Shown here one piece after another: positions 42,946 to 50,861 of a stretch of DNA of 60,521 nt (positions within the stretch are counted from its first letter, which is position 1; every line of letters starts with the position of its first letter). Below the pieces are notes generated by a model, which saw only the letters and a program-made list of their open reading frames with translations, was not told the origin of the DNA and ran no database searches. Where the stretch lies: the NCBI GenBank assembly GCA_035543115.1, contig DATKKF010000099.1:1-60521 (forward strand), in the 5' to 3' direction. The position numbers and the translations under genes were made by a program. The DNA is from RPRB01 sp035543115. GTDB lineage: Bacteria; Myxococcota; Myxococcia; Myxococcales; Myxococcaceae.

Positions 42946-43530
42946 TTGGCCCTCCCCCGCCGCCCACCGTCGCTCGAGCGCTACGAGGCCGCCCGGCGGT
43001 TGATGGCCCGCGTTCCAGGGGCGGACCCGAGGGCCATCGACACCTGTCTGTGCCTGTGGCGCTTTTCCGAGGAGATGTCTGCCTCCTTCGAGGCGTTCTA
43101 CGCGGCACATCGGCTGTCCAGCGCCCGCGGCCACGTGCTGGCCCAACTCCTGGAGGCGGAGCGCGGGCTCACTCCGGCCCAGCTGGCCGAGCGCGCCGGG
43201 ACCACCCCGCCGAGCATGACCGGCGTGCTCCGCTCGCTCGAGCGGGAAGGGCTGGTTCGCCGGAGGACCGTGTCGGACGACCGACGCTCGCAGTGCGTGC
43301 TGCTCACCCCCGCCGGACGGCGCCGGGTCGAGGCGCTGCTCCCGCTGATGGCGCGCCGGCTGGCCGACCTCGCCGGGACGCTCCGACCGGCCGAGCGCAA
43401 GGCAATGCTCTCCGGCTCCCGGCGGCTGTGGGAGCGGGCGCGGGCGCTCTCCGCCCTGCTCCGCGAGCCGGAACGCGCCCCCACCGGCCGGCGCCGCGAC
43501 GTCGGCCAGCGCAGGCGACGGCGCAACTAG
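42946..43530 (+). CDS. MarR-family transcriptional regulator
   Basis: A 194-residue winged-helix repressor. Core: SSARGHVLAQLLEAERGLTP, AQLAERAGTTPPSMTGVLRS (recognition helix), wing VRRRTVSDDRRSQCVLLTPA, and dimerisation helices. MarR proteins release DNA on binding phenolic or drug-like ligands. Its gene is divergent from the EmrA-TolC-EmrB operon, which it probably represses. The TTG at 42946 with AAGGGA 9 nt upstream gives full length; ATG 43003 is an alternative. The C-terminus is strongly basic (GRRRDVGQRRRRR). Confidence 0.87.
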   Translation: MALPRRPPSLERYEAARRLMARVPGADPRAIDTCLCLWRFSEEMSASFEAFYAAHRLSSARGHVLAQLLEAERGLTPAQLAERAGTTPPSMTGVLRSLEREGLVRRRTVSDDRRSQCVLLTPAGRRRVEALLPLMARRLADLAGTLRPAERKAMLSGSRRLWERARALSALLREPERAPTGRRRDVGQRRRRRN

Positions 43531-44000
43531 CGCGGCGGCGTGTTCTGCCCCTTGCCGGGGGGGAGCGTCTGGTGATGGCACCCGACGCAGGTCTCCATCA
43601 GGCTCCCGAACGCCGCGGGCAGCTCGGAGTCCGCCCCGCGCCGCGCGACGTCGGCCAGCGTGTGGGCACGGGTGCGCAGCTGCGACTCCATCCGCTCGAG
43701 CGAGGTCCGCGTGGTGGCTCCCGCATCCGCGCCCGGCCAGGCGCCGAGCCCGGTGTCTCGCTCCAGCCCGGCCGCGAGCTCGACCACGGTCGGGCGGTCG
43801 AGGCGCAGCGTGGCGCTGGCCAGCGCGTCGAGCATCGCCCCGTGCCGCGACATCCGGCGGCGGAGGGCCGCCCGGCCGTCGTCGGAGGCGAGCTCGGGCG
43901 GCTGGGAGTCGTCCAGCGGTCGGGCGGCACTCTGGGCGAGCGCGAGGCCGGTGCCCGCCAGTCCCGCCGAGACCATGACCCCCAGCAGCAGGCTCTTCAT
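43527..44000 (-). CDS. Cytochrome c'-like class II c-type cytochrome
   Basis: A 157-residue exported protein with a signal peptide (GVMVSAGLAGTGLALAQS) and a single heme-binding motif CVGCHH near the C-terminus, the hallmark of class II four-helix cytochromes. The helical body (RAALRRRMSRHGAMLDALAS) is consistent. Cytochromes c' bind NO or CO or act as electron carriers. It overlaps the P-type ATPase stop by 4 nt (ATGA), and its own TAG shares bases with the MarR stop. Confidence 0.8.
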   Translation of the reverse strand: MKSLLLGVMVSAGLAGTGLALAQSAARPLDDSQPPELASDDGRAALRRRMSRHGAMLDALASATLRLDRPTVVELAAGLERDTGLGAWPGADAGATTRTSLERMESQLRTRAHTLADVARRGADSELPAAFGSLMETCVGCHHQTLPPGKGQNTPPR

Positions 44001-46555
44001 GGGTGCCTCCTGGCCCGCGGACGCCCGAGCCGTCCTGTGAGCACCAGCGCCGCCACCAGTACCACGGTGAGGCCGGCCGAGATTGCCAGGTCGTCGAGAT
44101 GCAGCGGCCCGAACTGGAAGACGCGTCGGAGCCACGGCAGGAGCAGCACCAGCGTCAGCACCCCGATGGCTCCAACCAGCACCGCCCAGAACGCCGGGTT
44201 GGGGACCCGGAACGAACGCCACAGTCCGCGCAGGTGCGCGCGGTGGGACACGATGAGTCCGAGGTTCCCCAGCAGGAGCCCGCTGAAGGCGAGTGTGCGC
44301 GCATCGGTGATACCGCCGTGCTTGTGCATGCCGATCCAGAACCCCAGCGCCACCACCGCGAACACCGCCAGCCCCTCGGCCAGGCTGCGGAGGATCTCCC
44401 TCCTCCCCATCAGCCGCGCCGAGGGCGATCGCGGCGGGCGCTCCATCGCCCGCGGGTCGCCCGGCTCCATCTCGAAGGCGATCGAGCAAGCGGGGTCGAT
44501 GACCAGCTCGAGGAAGACGATGTGCACCGGGGTGAACAGCATGGGCCAGCCCAAGAGCACCGGGAGCATGGCCATGCCGGCAATGGGAACGTGCACTGCG
44601 AGCACGAATCCGAGTGACTTCTCGAGGTTGGCGTAGATGCGCCGGCCTGCCCGGATGGCCCCGACGATGGAGACGAAGTCGTCGTCCAACACAACCAGGT
44701 CCGCCGCCTCCCGGGCGACGTCGGTGCCGCGGCCGCCCATGGCCACCCCGATGTGGGCCGCCCGGAGCGCCGGCGCGTCGTTGACCCCGTCGCCGGTCAT
44801 CGCCACCACCTCGCCCATGCCCTGGAGCGCCTCGACCAGGCGCAGCTTGTGGAGCGGCGCCACCCGGGCGAAGACCTGCGTCCCTGCGAGGGCGGAGCGG
44901 AGCGCGGCCTCGTCCAGCGACTCGAGCTGTGCGCCGTTGAGGAAGCGCGAGGAGTCGATGCCCGCCTTCCGGGCGATGGCCAGCGCCGTGCTCGGATGGT
45001 CGCCCGTGATGAGCATGACCCGGATGCCCGCGCGCCGGCACTCGGCCACCGCCTCCGGAACTCCGGGCCGGAGCGGGTCGGCGAAGCCGAGCAGACCGAG
45101 CATCCGGAACCGGAGCCCGGCGAGGTGCTCCGGGGCCGCGCCAGGCGGGAGATCCGCTCGCGCGACTGCGAGCACCCGGAGCCCTCGCTCGGCGAGGCCG
45201 TGCACCTGTGCCTCCAGCGCGCGCCGGCCCTCGGCGTCCCACCCTGCGAGCGCTGCGACCGCCTCGGGGGCGCCCTTGGCGGCAATCGCCACGCCGCTCC
45301 CCCCTGCATGGGCGAAGGCCATGATCGGAAGCTCGGGGGTCAGCGGATACTCCCGGAGCAACTGACCGGCCGGGCTGCTCCCGGGAGCGGCGCGTCCGAA
45401 CTCCAGCGTGGCCTGATCCATCGCGTCGAAGCTCTCGCGAGGACAGGCCAGCGTGGCGGTCTGGCGGAGCTCGTCCATCTCGGCTGGTCCGTCGCCGGGC
45501 CGTCCCGCCACCGCGGTGGTGAACTCCACGACGCGCATTCGGTTCTCGGTCAGCGTGCCGGTCTTGTCCGTGCACAGCACCGTGGCGGCCCCGAGCGTCT
45601 CCAGTGCCGCCATGTGCCGGACGAGGACGTTGTTGCGCGCCATCCGGTAGGCGCCGAGCGCCAGGAACACGGTCACCACCACCGGGAACTCCTCCGGCAG
45701 CAGGGAGATCGCCAGGGTCAAGCCGGCGAGGAGCCCGCCCTTCCAGTCGGAACGACCCAGTCCGTAGATGAGGAGCACCGCGCCACAGCACGCGGCCGCG
45801 GCGATGGCCACCGCCCGGACCAGGCCCGACAGCTGCAATTTGAGCGGGCTCTCGGCAGCCAAGACCGACTCCAGGGCGCGTCCGATGCGGCCCACCTCGG
45901 TCCGCGCCCCCGTGGCTCCCACCACCGCCTCGGCCCGCCCGGCGACCACCAGGGTGCTCGCATAGACGAAGGGGGTCTGACCCTCCCCGGGAGGCTCGAG
46001 GGGGACCGGGGCGGGCACGGCGCGCTTCCTGACCGCCATGGACTCGCCGGTGAGCAGCGACTCGTCGACCTTGAGCCCTGTGGCCGAGACCACCACCGCA
46101 TCCGCGGCGACCCGGTCTCCTTCCTGCAGCAGGAGCAGGTCTCCGGGGACGACCTCGGACGCCTTGATGCGCGTCGCGCGGCCGTCCCGGCGAACCGAGG
46201 CTTGCGGGCTCGACAGATCCTTCAGCGCCTGGAGCGCGCGCTCGGTCTTCCCTTCCTGAAGCAGGCTGATCGCGACCACCAGGACGACCGAGGCGCCGAG
46301 GATGAGCGCCTCGAAGTGGTCGCCGAATGCGACGTACACCCCGGCGCAGACGAGGAGCAGAAGCACCATCGGCTCGCGGACGACGTCGAGGAGCGTACGC
46401 CACCATCCTCCCCCGCGGTCGGCGGCGAGTGCGTTCGGTCCCACTTCCGCGAGCAGACGGCGGGCCTCGTCGCTGCGGAGCCCCGGGGTCCCACCTCCCG
46501 GAAGCGCATGTGCCACGGCGTTCACCGCTGCCCGTACACCAGACCCATGGTCCAC
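43997..46555 (-). CDS. P-type cation-transporting ATPase (P2-like)
   Basis: An 852-residue ion pump with the N-terminal cation-ATPase domain (LRSDEARRLLAEVGPNAL), actuator TGES (in ESLLTGESMAVRKR), TM4 motif PEEFPVVVTVFLALGAY, phosphorylation motif CTDKTGTLTENRM, nucleotide domain, GDGVNDAPALRAAHIGVAMG hinge and the C-terminal six-helix part. PEEFP instead of the PEGLP of Ca2+ pumps suggests another cation; substrate is unknown. The start is uncertain: GTG 46555 and GTG 46525 are candidates without strong ribosome sites. It is coupled to the cytochrome c'-like gene. Confidence 0.88.
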   Translation of the reverse strand: MDHGSGVRAAVNAVAHALPGGGTPGLRSDEARRLLAEVGPNALAADRGGGWWRTLLDVVREPMVLLLLVCAGVYVAFGDHFEALILGASVVLVVAISLLQEGKTERALQALKDLSSPQASVRRDGRATRIKASEVVPGDLLLLQEGDRVAADAVVVSATGLKVDESLLTGESMAVRKRAVPAPVPLEPPGEGQTPFVYASTLVVAGRAEAVVGATGARTEVGRIGRALESVLAAESPLKLQLSGLVRAVAIAAAACCGAVLLIYGLGRSDWKGGLLAGLTLAISLLPEEFPVVVTVFLALGAYRMARNNVLVRHMAALETLGAATVLCTDKTGTLTENRMRVVEFTTAVAGRPGDGPAEMDELRQTATLACPRESFDAMDQATLEFGRAAPGSSPAGQLLREYPLTPELPIMAFAHAGGSGVAIAAKGAPEAVAALAGWDAEGRRALEAQVHGLAERGLRVLAVARADLPPGAAPEHLAGLRFRMLGLLGFADPLRPGVPEAVAECRRAGIRVMLITGDHPSTALAIARKAGIDSSRFLNGAQLESLDEAALRSALAGTQVFARVAPLHKLRLVEALQGMGEVVAMTGDGVNDAPALRAAHIGVAMGGRGTDVAREAADLVVLDDDFVSIVGAIRAGRRIYANLEKSLGFVLAVHVPIAGMAMLPVLLGWPMLFTPVHIVFLELVIDPACSIAFEMEPGDPRAMERPPRSPSARLMGRREILRSLAEGLAVFAVVALGFWIGMHKHGGITDARTLAFSGLLLGNLGLIVSHRAHLRGLWRSFRVPNPAFWAVLVGAIGVLTLVLLLPWLRRVFQFGPLHLDDLAISAGLTVVLVAALVLTGRLGRPRARRHP

Positions 46556-46735
46556 CTCGGTTGCAGCGCCCGTGCCGCAAGCGATCGGTAACTCTCGCCC
46601 GGCACGGCGCAAGGAAGCGCTCCGCCCGGTGCGCAAGGACTGCGCAGGATGGGACGCGGCCAGTGACGCACACCTGAAGACACGCCGGTAACGACGGCGC
46701 GCGCGCCGCGGTGTGGCATCCTCGGGTATTCCCCC

Positions 46736-47536
46736 ATGCACCCTGCGCCGCGCGCCTCCTCACCCCCTCCGCGCTCGCTCTCGCCACGCGAACATGGCGC
46801 CTACGGACAGCTCGGGCTCCCGATGCTGGCGGCGCTCGGGGCCGGACGACCGGGTGTGGCGGCGGTGCTTCTCTCCGCGGGAGGCTGGGCACTCTTCCTC
46901 GGGTACGAGCCCGCCCTGGTGCTCCTCGGACGACGGGGGGAACGGCTGCAGACCGAGGAGCGCCCGCGGGCGATGGCGAGGCTGGTCGGGCTCGCGCTGG
47001 CCGGCGCCTGCCTGGGCGGCGCCGGTCTGGTGCTCGCTCCCGCACCGGTGCGTTCCGCGGTGGTCCTGCCGCTGGTCCTCGGGGCGGCGTTCGCGGTGAC
47101 GGTGGCGCTGGGTCAGGAGCGTTCGCTGGTCGGTGAGGCGCTCGCTGCGCTCGCCCTCGCCGGGGTGTCCTACCCGGTGGCGATCGCCTGTGGGCTGACG
47201 GCGGGCGCAGCCGCCCGGGCCTGGTGCGTCTGGGCCCTGGGGTTCGGAGCTCTGCTCGTCCCGGTCCGCAGCATCGGGGCGCGCCGCCGCGCCGGCACCT
47301 CGCTGGCGACGAGATCCGCTCCGGTGCTCCTCGCTCTCGGGACTGCGCTCGTGCTGCTCCACGCCGGGTTCCGCGCCGGCGATGTGCTCGCGCTGGCCCC
47401 GCTGCTCGCCGCGGCGGCCTGGTTCGCGGTGGCGCCGCCCGAGCCGCGCTCCTTGCCGCGCGTCGGCTGGACGGTCGTGGGGGCGGGCCTGCTCAGCGCG
47501 GCGGTGCTGATCGTCCTGGCGAGGCTCAGGCGGTGA
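46736..47536 (+). CDS. YwiC-like membrane protein
   Basis: A 266-residue protein with about eight hydrophobic segments and the N-terminal signature REHGAYGQLGLPMLAALG of the YwiC-like family (usually PKEHGAW). Function is not established. In Bacillus, ywiC lies by the anaerobic fnr/narK locus, and here it lies within 1.5 kb of an FNR-type regulator, a suggestive coincidence. It is divergent from the P-type ATPase and convergent with the PAQR gene, overlapping by 11 nt. Confidence 0.75.
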   Translation: MHPAPRASSPPPRSLSPREHGAYGQLGLPMLAALGAGRPGVAAVLLSAGGWALFLGYEPALVLLGRRGERLQTEERPRAMARLVGLALAGACLGGAGLVLAPAPVRSAVVLPLVLGAAFAVTVALGQERSLVGEALAALALAGVSYPVAIACGLTAGAAARAWCVWALGFGALLVPVRSIGARRRAGTSLATRSAPVLLALGTALVLLHAGFRAGDVLALAPLLAAAAWFAVAPPEPRSLPRVGWTVVGAGLLSAAVLIVLARLRR

Positions 47537-48185
47537 CCGCGGGGAGCGCGGCGGCAATCGCCGCGAAATGACAGCCCGCTCCGAAGACCACCAGGGCATG
47601 GAAGATCTCGTGGTACCCGAAGACCCGCGGCCAGGGGTCGGGGCGGCGGAGGGCGTAGGCCAGCGCTCCCAGCGAGTACAGAGCGCCGCCTGCCGCCAGC
47701 AGCGCCGTCACCCACCGTCCCGTCATCGCCTGCACCGCCGGGAGGTACGCGGCCGATGCCCAGCCCAGCGCCAGGGCCAGCAGCGCCACCACCCAGCGAC
47801 GTGCCCCGGGGAAGAGAAGCGCCCGGAGCACTCCCAGCAACGCGCCCGCCCACGCCACCACGAGCATCTGCCGGGCGACCGGCGTGGGCAGTGTCAGAGC
47901 CAGCGGAGTGTAGGTCCCGGCGATGAGGACGAAGATGGCCGAGTGGTCCACCCGGCGCAGCCAGGACCGCGCCCGCTCCGGCCAGGTGGGCCGGTGGTAC
48001 AGCGCGCTGATTCCGAGGAGCGCGGCGAGACTCGCCGCGTAGACGCCGCAGGCCACCTTCGCCGGCAGTCCCCGCGCCGCAGCGACCAGGAGCACACCCG
48101 CGCTCGTCGCGACGCCGAACGCGAGCTCGTGGATCACCCCACGGAGCAGCGGCTTGGGGCGGCAGAAGGCGGCCGGGGCGGTCAT
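47526..48185 (-). CDS. Hemolysin III/PAQR family membrane protein (TrhA-like)
   Basis: A 219-residue seven-helix protein of the PAQR/HlyIII superfamily: GISALYHRPTWPERARSWLR, RVDHSAIFVLIAGTYTPLAL, and C-terminal YHEIFHALVVFGAGCHF, which carry the conserved Ser, Asp and His metal-site residues. Bacterial members affect membrane lipid and energy homeostasis. An FNR-like palindrome lies 36 nt upstream of the ATG, so it is probably under control of the neighbouring regulator. Confidence 0.9.
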   Translation of the reverse strand: MTAPAAFCRPKPLLRGVIHELAFGVATSAGVLLVAAARGLPAKVACGVYAASLAALLGISALYHRPTWPERARSWLRRVDHSAIFVLIAGTYTPLALTLPTPVARQMLVVAWAGALLGVLRALLFPGARRWVVALLALALGWASAAYLPAVQAMTGRWVTALLAAGGALYSLGALAYALRRPDPWPRVFGYHEIFHALVVFGAGCHFAAIAAALPAVTA

Positions 48186-48220
48186 GACCCCGATGATCGC
48201 CGCTCGAGGCTCGACCGCTG

Positions 48221-48234
48221 TTGACCGCGGTCAA
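48221..48234. promoter_or_regulatory. FNR-like operator upstream of the PAQR gene
   Basis: TTGACCGCGGTCAA, a perfect 14-bp palindrome matching the FNR-class half-sites TTGAC-N4-GTCAA. It is centred about 42 nt upstream of the PAQR start codon and overlaps the stop codon of the FNR gene itself. Confidence 0.65.
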
Positions 48235-48923
48235 TCCGCACCGCGCTCGCCGCCGCTCCGTCCGCGCCGCGCGACGGACCAGAGCCGCGTACGGTCCACC
48301 ACCTCGACCATCCGGCGGGTGTGCCGGATTGCTCCCCGTGAGGCGAGGGCTCGCAACGCTCTGGAGAGCGTCTCCGGCCGCATCCCGAGGAGGCCCGCCA
48401 GCACCCGCCGCGTCACCTGCCCGGACGCGCGGGGAGCGTTCTCCAGGAGCCAGGCCGCGGTGCGCTGAGGCGCGGTCCCGTCGATGTTTCCGCGGAAGGG
48501 CCGCTCGCGCGCACCGGAGCGGAGGACCGCCTCGAGCAAGAGGCGTGACGCCGCCCGGCGCCCGTCGAGCCATCGCCCCAAGGTGTCCAGCGACGCGCTG
48601 CAGAGCGTGACCTCGGTGAGCGCCCGCGCCGAATCGAGGTGGTCCGGACGGACCAGTCCCTCCAGCCCGAGGAAACTCCCGGCGCGCCGGACCGCCCAGG
48701 GCGTCCCCTCGACGCGCTCCTCGTCGATCGAGCGGCTGACCAGCACCGCGCCGGACTTGACGAACCACACCCGCTCCACGGGATCGCCGGCGACGTGCAG
48801 GACCGAGCCGGCGGCACGCTTCCGGGGGACGAAGGGACAGCGCTCGCGCTCCGCGACACCCGCCGCGATGCCGACCGGACAGCGGGTGCACGCCCTCACC
48901 TCGCGATCATCGGAGTGCTCCAT
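48231..48923 (-). CDS. fnr: FNR-type Crp-family regulator with four cysteines
   Basis: A 230-residue Crp/Fnr regulator. N-terminal cysteines 12, 15 and 29 (CTRC ... ERERC) plus Cys108 (VTLCSAS) match the four ligands of an oxygen-labile [4Fe-4S] cluster. A cyclic-nucleotide-binding-like barrel follows (AAGSVLHVAGDPVERVWFV). The HTH recognition helix reads RPETLSRALR, containing the E-xx-SR set that reads TTGA-type sites. ATG 48923 has GAGG 6 nt upstream; an in-frame TTG at 48977 sits inside a palindrome. Two FNR-like palindromes flank the gene, one in its own promoter, suggesting autoregulation. Confidence 0.88.
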   Translation of the reverse strand: MEHSDDREVRACTRCPVGIAAGVAERERCPFVPRKRAAGSVLHVAGDPVERVWFVKSGAVLVSRSIDEERVEGTPWAVRRAGSFLGLEGLVRPDHLDSARALTEVTLCSASLDTLGRWLDGRRAASRLLLEAVLRSGARERPFRGNIDGTAPQRTAAWLLENAPRASGQVTRRVLAGLLGMRPETLSRALRALASRGAIRHTRRMVEVVDRTRLWSVARRGRSGGERGAD

Positions 48924-48963
48924 CAAGAACCTCGAAACCTGAGGGGCGCCGGGGAATCCCGTC

Positions 48964-48977
48964 TTGACCTCGGTCAA
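48964..48977. promoter_or_regulatory. FNR-like operator between fnr and a radical SAM gene
   Basis: TTGACCTCGGTCAA has perfect 5-bp arms (TTGAC/GTCAA) around CTCG. It lies 40 nt before the fnr start and 76 nt before the divergent radical SAM start, so it can serve both promoters. Confidence 0.65.
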
Positions 48978-49053
48978 CTCCCGGCCAGGGCCGCTCCTCT
49001 AGGGTGCGCCGCCACCCGCCCTTCTACACCCGAGGCGGCCTCCGAGGAGTCGC

Positions 49054-50289
49054 ATGCCCGTTCTCGATCCACTCCGGTTGTATCGCCTCCCCTGGAGCCT
49101 GACCGACAACCCCATCGCGTGGCTCGAGCCGACCCAGGCCTGCAACCTGGCCTGTGATGGCTGCTACCGGCAGAACGTGCGCGCGCACAAGTCGATGGCG
49201 GAGGTGGAGCAGGAGCTGGCGACCTTCGGTCGTCTGCGCAACGTGGACGGCTACTCGATCGCCGGCGGCGACCCGCTGCTCCACCCCGACGTGGTGCAGA
49301 TCGTCTCGCGGGTCACCGCGATGGGCAGGAAGGCGATCATCAACACCAACGGCCTGGGCCTCACCCAGGAGCTGCTCCGCGAGCTGAAGAAGGCCGGCCT
49401 GGTGGGGCTCACCTTCCACGTCGACTCGCACCAGGGCCGTCCCGGATGGAGGAACAACACCGAGGCGGAGATGAACGAGCTCCGCCAGCAGTACGCGGAC
49501 CTCGTCGCGGAGGAGGGTGGCCTGGCCTGCGCCTTCAACTCCACCGTCTACGAGGACACGCTCCACCAGGTGCCGGACGTCCTCCGCTGGGCGGCGAGGA
49601 ACATCGACCGCGTGCACACCGTGGTGTTCATCCTCTATCGCGCCGCACGGCTCGACCGGTTCGAGTACCACGCCGGGGCACGCAGAGCCGAGATGCAGGA
49701 CATCGTCTATGCCCTCGACGATCAGAAGCGCCGCACGGACATCCAGGCGCGGGAGGTCGTGGAGGTCATCGCCCGGGATGAGCCAACGTACCAGCCCGCG
49801 GCCTACCTCTCCGGCACGGTGGACCCGGCGAGCTTCAAGTGGCTCATCGCGCTTCGCGTGGGCGACGGCGAGCGAATCCACGGCTACCTCGGGCCGAAGC
49901 TCATGGAGGCGGCACAGGTCGGCCACCACCTCTGGACTGGCCGGTACCTGGGCTATGCGAGCCCGGGGGCGCTCGGCCTGGGGCAAGCCGCGATGCTCGG
50001 CTCGGCGCTCTTCGACCGGGGCGCGCGCGAGGCCGCAGGCACCTGGCTTCGCTCGATCCTCGCGCACCCCCGCTCCGCGCTGCGGCGGCAACACCTGCAG
50101 TCGGTGCTGGTCATCCAGCCGATCGACATCGGCGCGGACGGGCGCGAGAACATGTGCGATGGCTGTCCTGACATGACGGTGCACGACGGCAAGCTCGTCT
50201 GGTCGTGCCGCCTCGAGGAGTGGCGCGAGTTCGGCCAGCCGCTGCGTGCAGTGCCGGTCGAAAGCCCGGTGACCGCACCCCCCAGCTAG
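49054..50289 (+). CDS. Radical SAM protein with C-terminal CxxC
   Basis: A 411-residue radical SAM enzyme. Cys30, 34 and 37 in TQACNLACDGCYR bind the SAM [4Fe-4S] cluster; GGDPLLHPD follows as the glycine-rich SAM motif. The C-terminal region has further cysteines (MCDGCPDM and WSC), which may ligate an auxiliary cluster. The substrate is unknown; the protein is not an obvious HpnH, MoaA or anaerobic sulfatase-maturating enzyme. The gene is divergent from fnr across an FNR-like site, so expression under low oxygen is likely, and a universal stress gene follows 99 nt downstream. Confidence 0.82.
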   Translation: MPVLDPLRLYRLPWSLTDNPIAWLEPTQACNLACDGCYRQNVRAHKSMAEVEQELATFGRLRNVDGYSIAGGDPLLHPDVVQIVSRVTAMGRKAIINTNGLGLTQELLRELKKAGLVGLTFHVDSHQGRPGWRNNTEAEMNELRQQYADLVAEEGGLACAFNSTVYEDTLHQVPDVLRWAARNIDRVHTVVFILYRAARLDRFEYHAGARRAEMQDIVYALDDQKRRTDIQAREVVEVIARDEPTYQPAAYLSGTVDPASFKWLIALRVGDGERIHGYLGPKLMEAAQVGHHLWTGRYLGYASPGALGLGQAAMLGSALFDRGAREAAGTWLRSILAHPRSALRRQHLQSVLVIQPIDIGADGRENMCDGCPDMTVHDGKLVWSCRLEEWREFGQPLRAVPVESPVTAPPS

Positions 50290-50388
50290 GGGAGTCACGC
50301 GCAAAGTCTGCGCGCCACGGCGGCCGTAGTCACCGAGGGCAGCTTGCTTCGGGTGCCCACTGCGATACGGCTTTCTCGGAGGTTTGTC

Positions 50389-50826
50389 ATGTACAAGCAC
50401 GTGCTTATTCCGACCGACGGGTCGGAGCTCTCGGCGAAGGCCGAGGCCGCGGGACTCACCCTGGCCAAGGCGCTCGACGCGAAGGTGACGGTGCTCACGG
50501 TGACGCCGCCGTTCCAGTTCATCGGCACCGAGCCGATGATGCTGGTGACGACCGAGCCGGAGTTCGAGAAGGCACAGGCAGCCCGGGCGCAGAAGACGCT
50601 CGAGCGGGTCAAGTCGACCGCGGTCGCCATCGGCGTACCGGTGGAGACGGTGCGGGTGGTCAACGCCCACCCGTTCGAGGCGATCATCGCCGCCGCCAAA
50701 GAGCGCGGCTGCGACCTGGTCTTCATGGCCTCGCACGGACGGCGCGGGGTGGCCGGGCTCATCCTCGGGAGCGAGACCAGCAAGGTCCTCACCCACTCCA
50801 AGCTGCCAGTGCTCGTCTACCGCTAA
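50389..50826 (+). CDS. Universal stress protein (UspA family)
   Basis: A 145-residue Usp with strand KHVLIPTDGSELSAKAEAAG and the ATP loop FMASHGRRGVAGLILGSETS, so it is probably ATP-binding. CGGAGG 7 nt before ATG 50389 is a strong ribosome site. Placed after an FNR-linked radical SAM gene, it may belong to the same low-oxygen response, as Usps in many anaerobes do. It is distinct from the Usp at 19313. Confidence 0.9.
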   Translation: MYKHVLIPTDGSELSAKAEAAGLTLAKALDAKVTVLTVTPPFQFIGTEPMMLVTTEPEFEKAQAARAQKTLERVKSTAVAIGVPVETVRVVNAHPFEAIIAAAKERGCDLVFMASHGRRGVAGLILGSETSKVLTHSKLPVLVYR

Positions 50827-50861
50827 AGCCGGTCTCCGGATGGAGCGCTCGGCCAGCCGAC

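Noticed and set aside
46556..46741. Extension of the P-type ATPase to 46741
   Set aside because: The added residues are Arg/Ser-rich without family similarity, and would overlap the divergent YwiC-like start.
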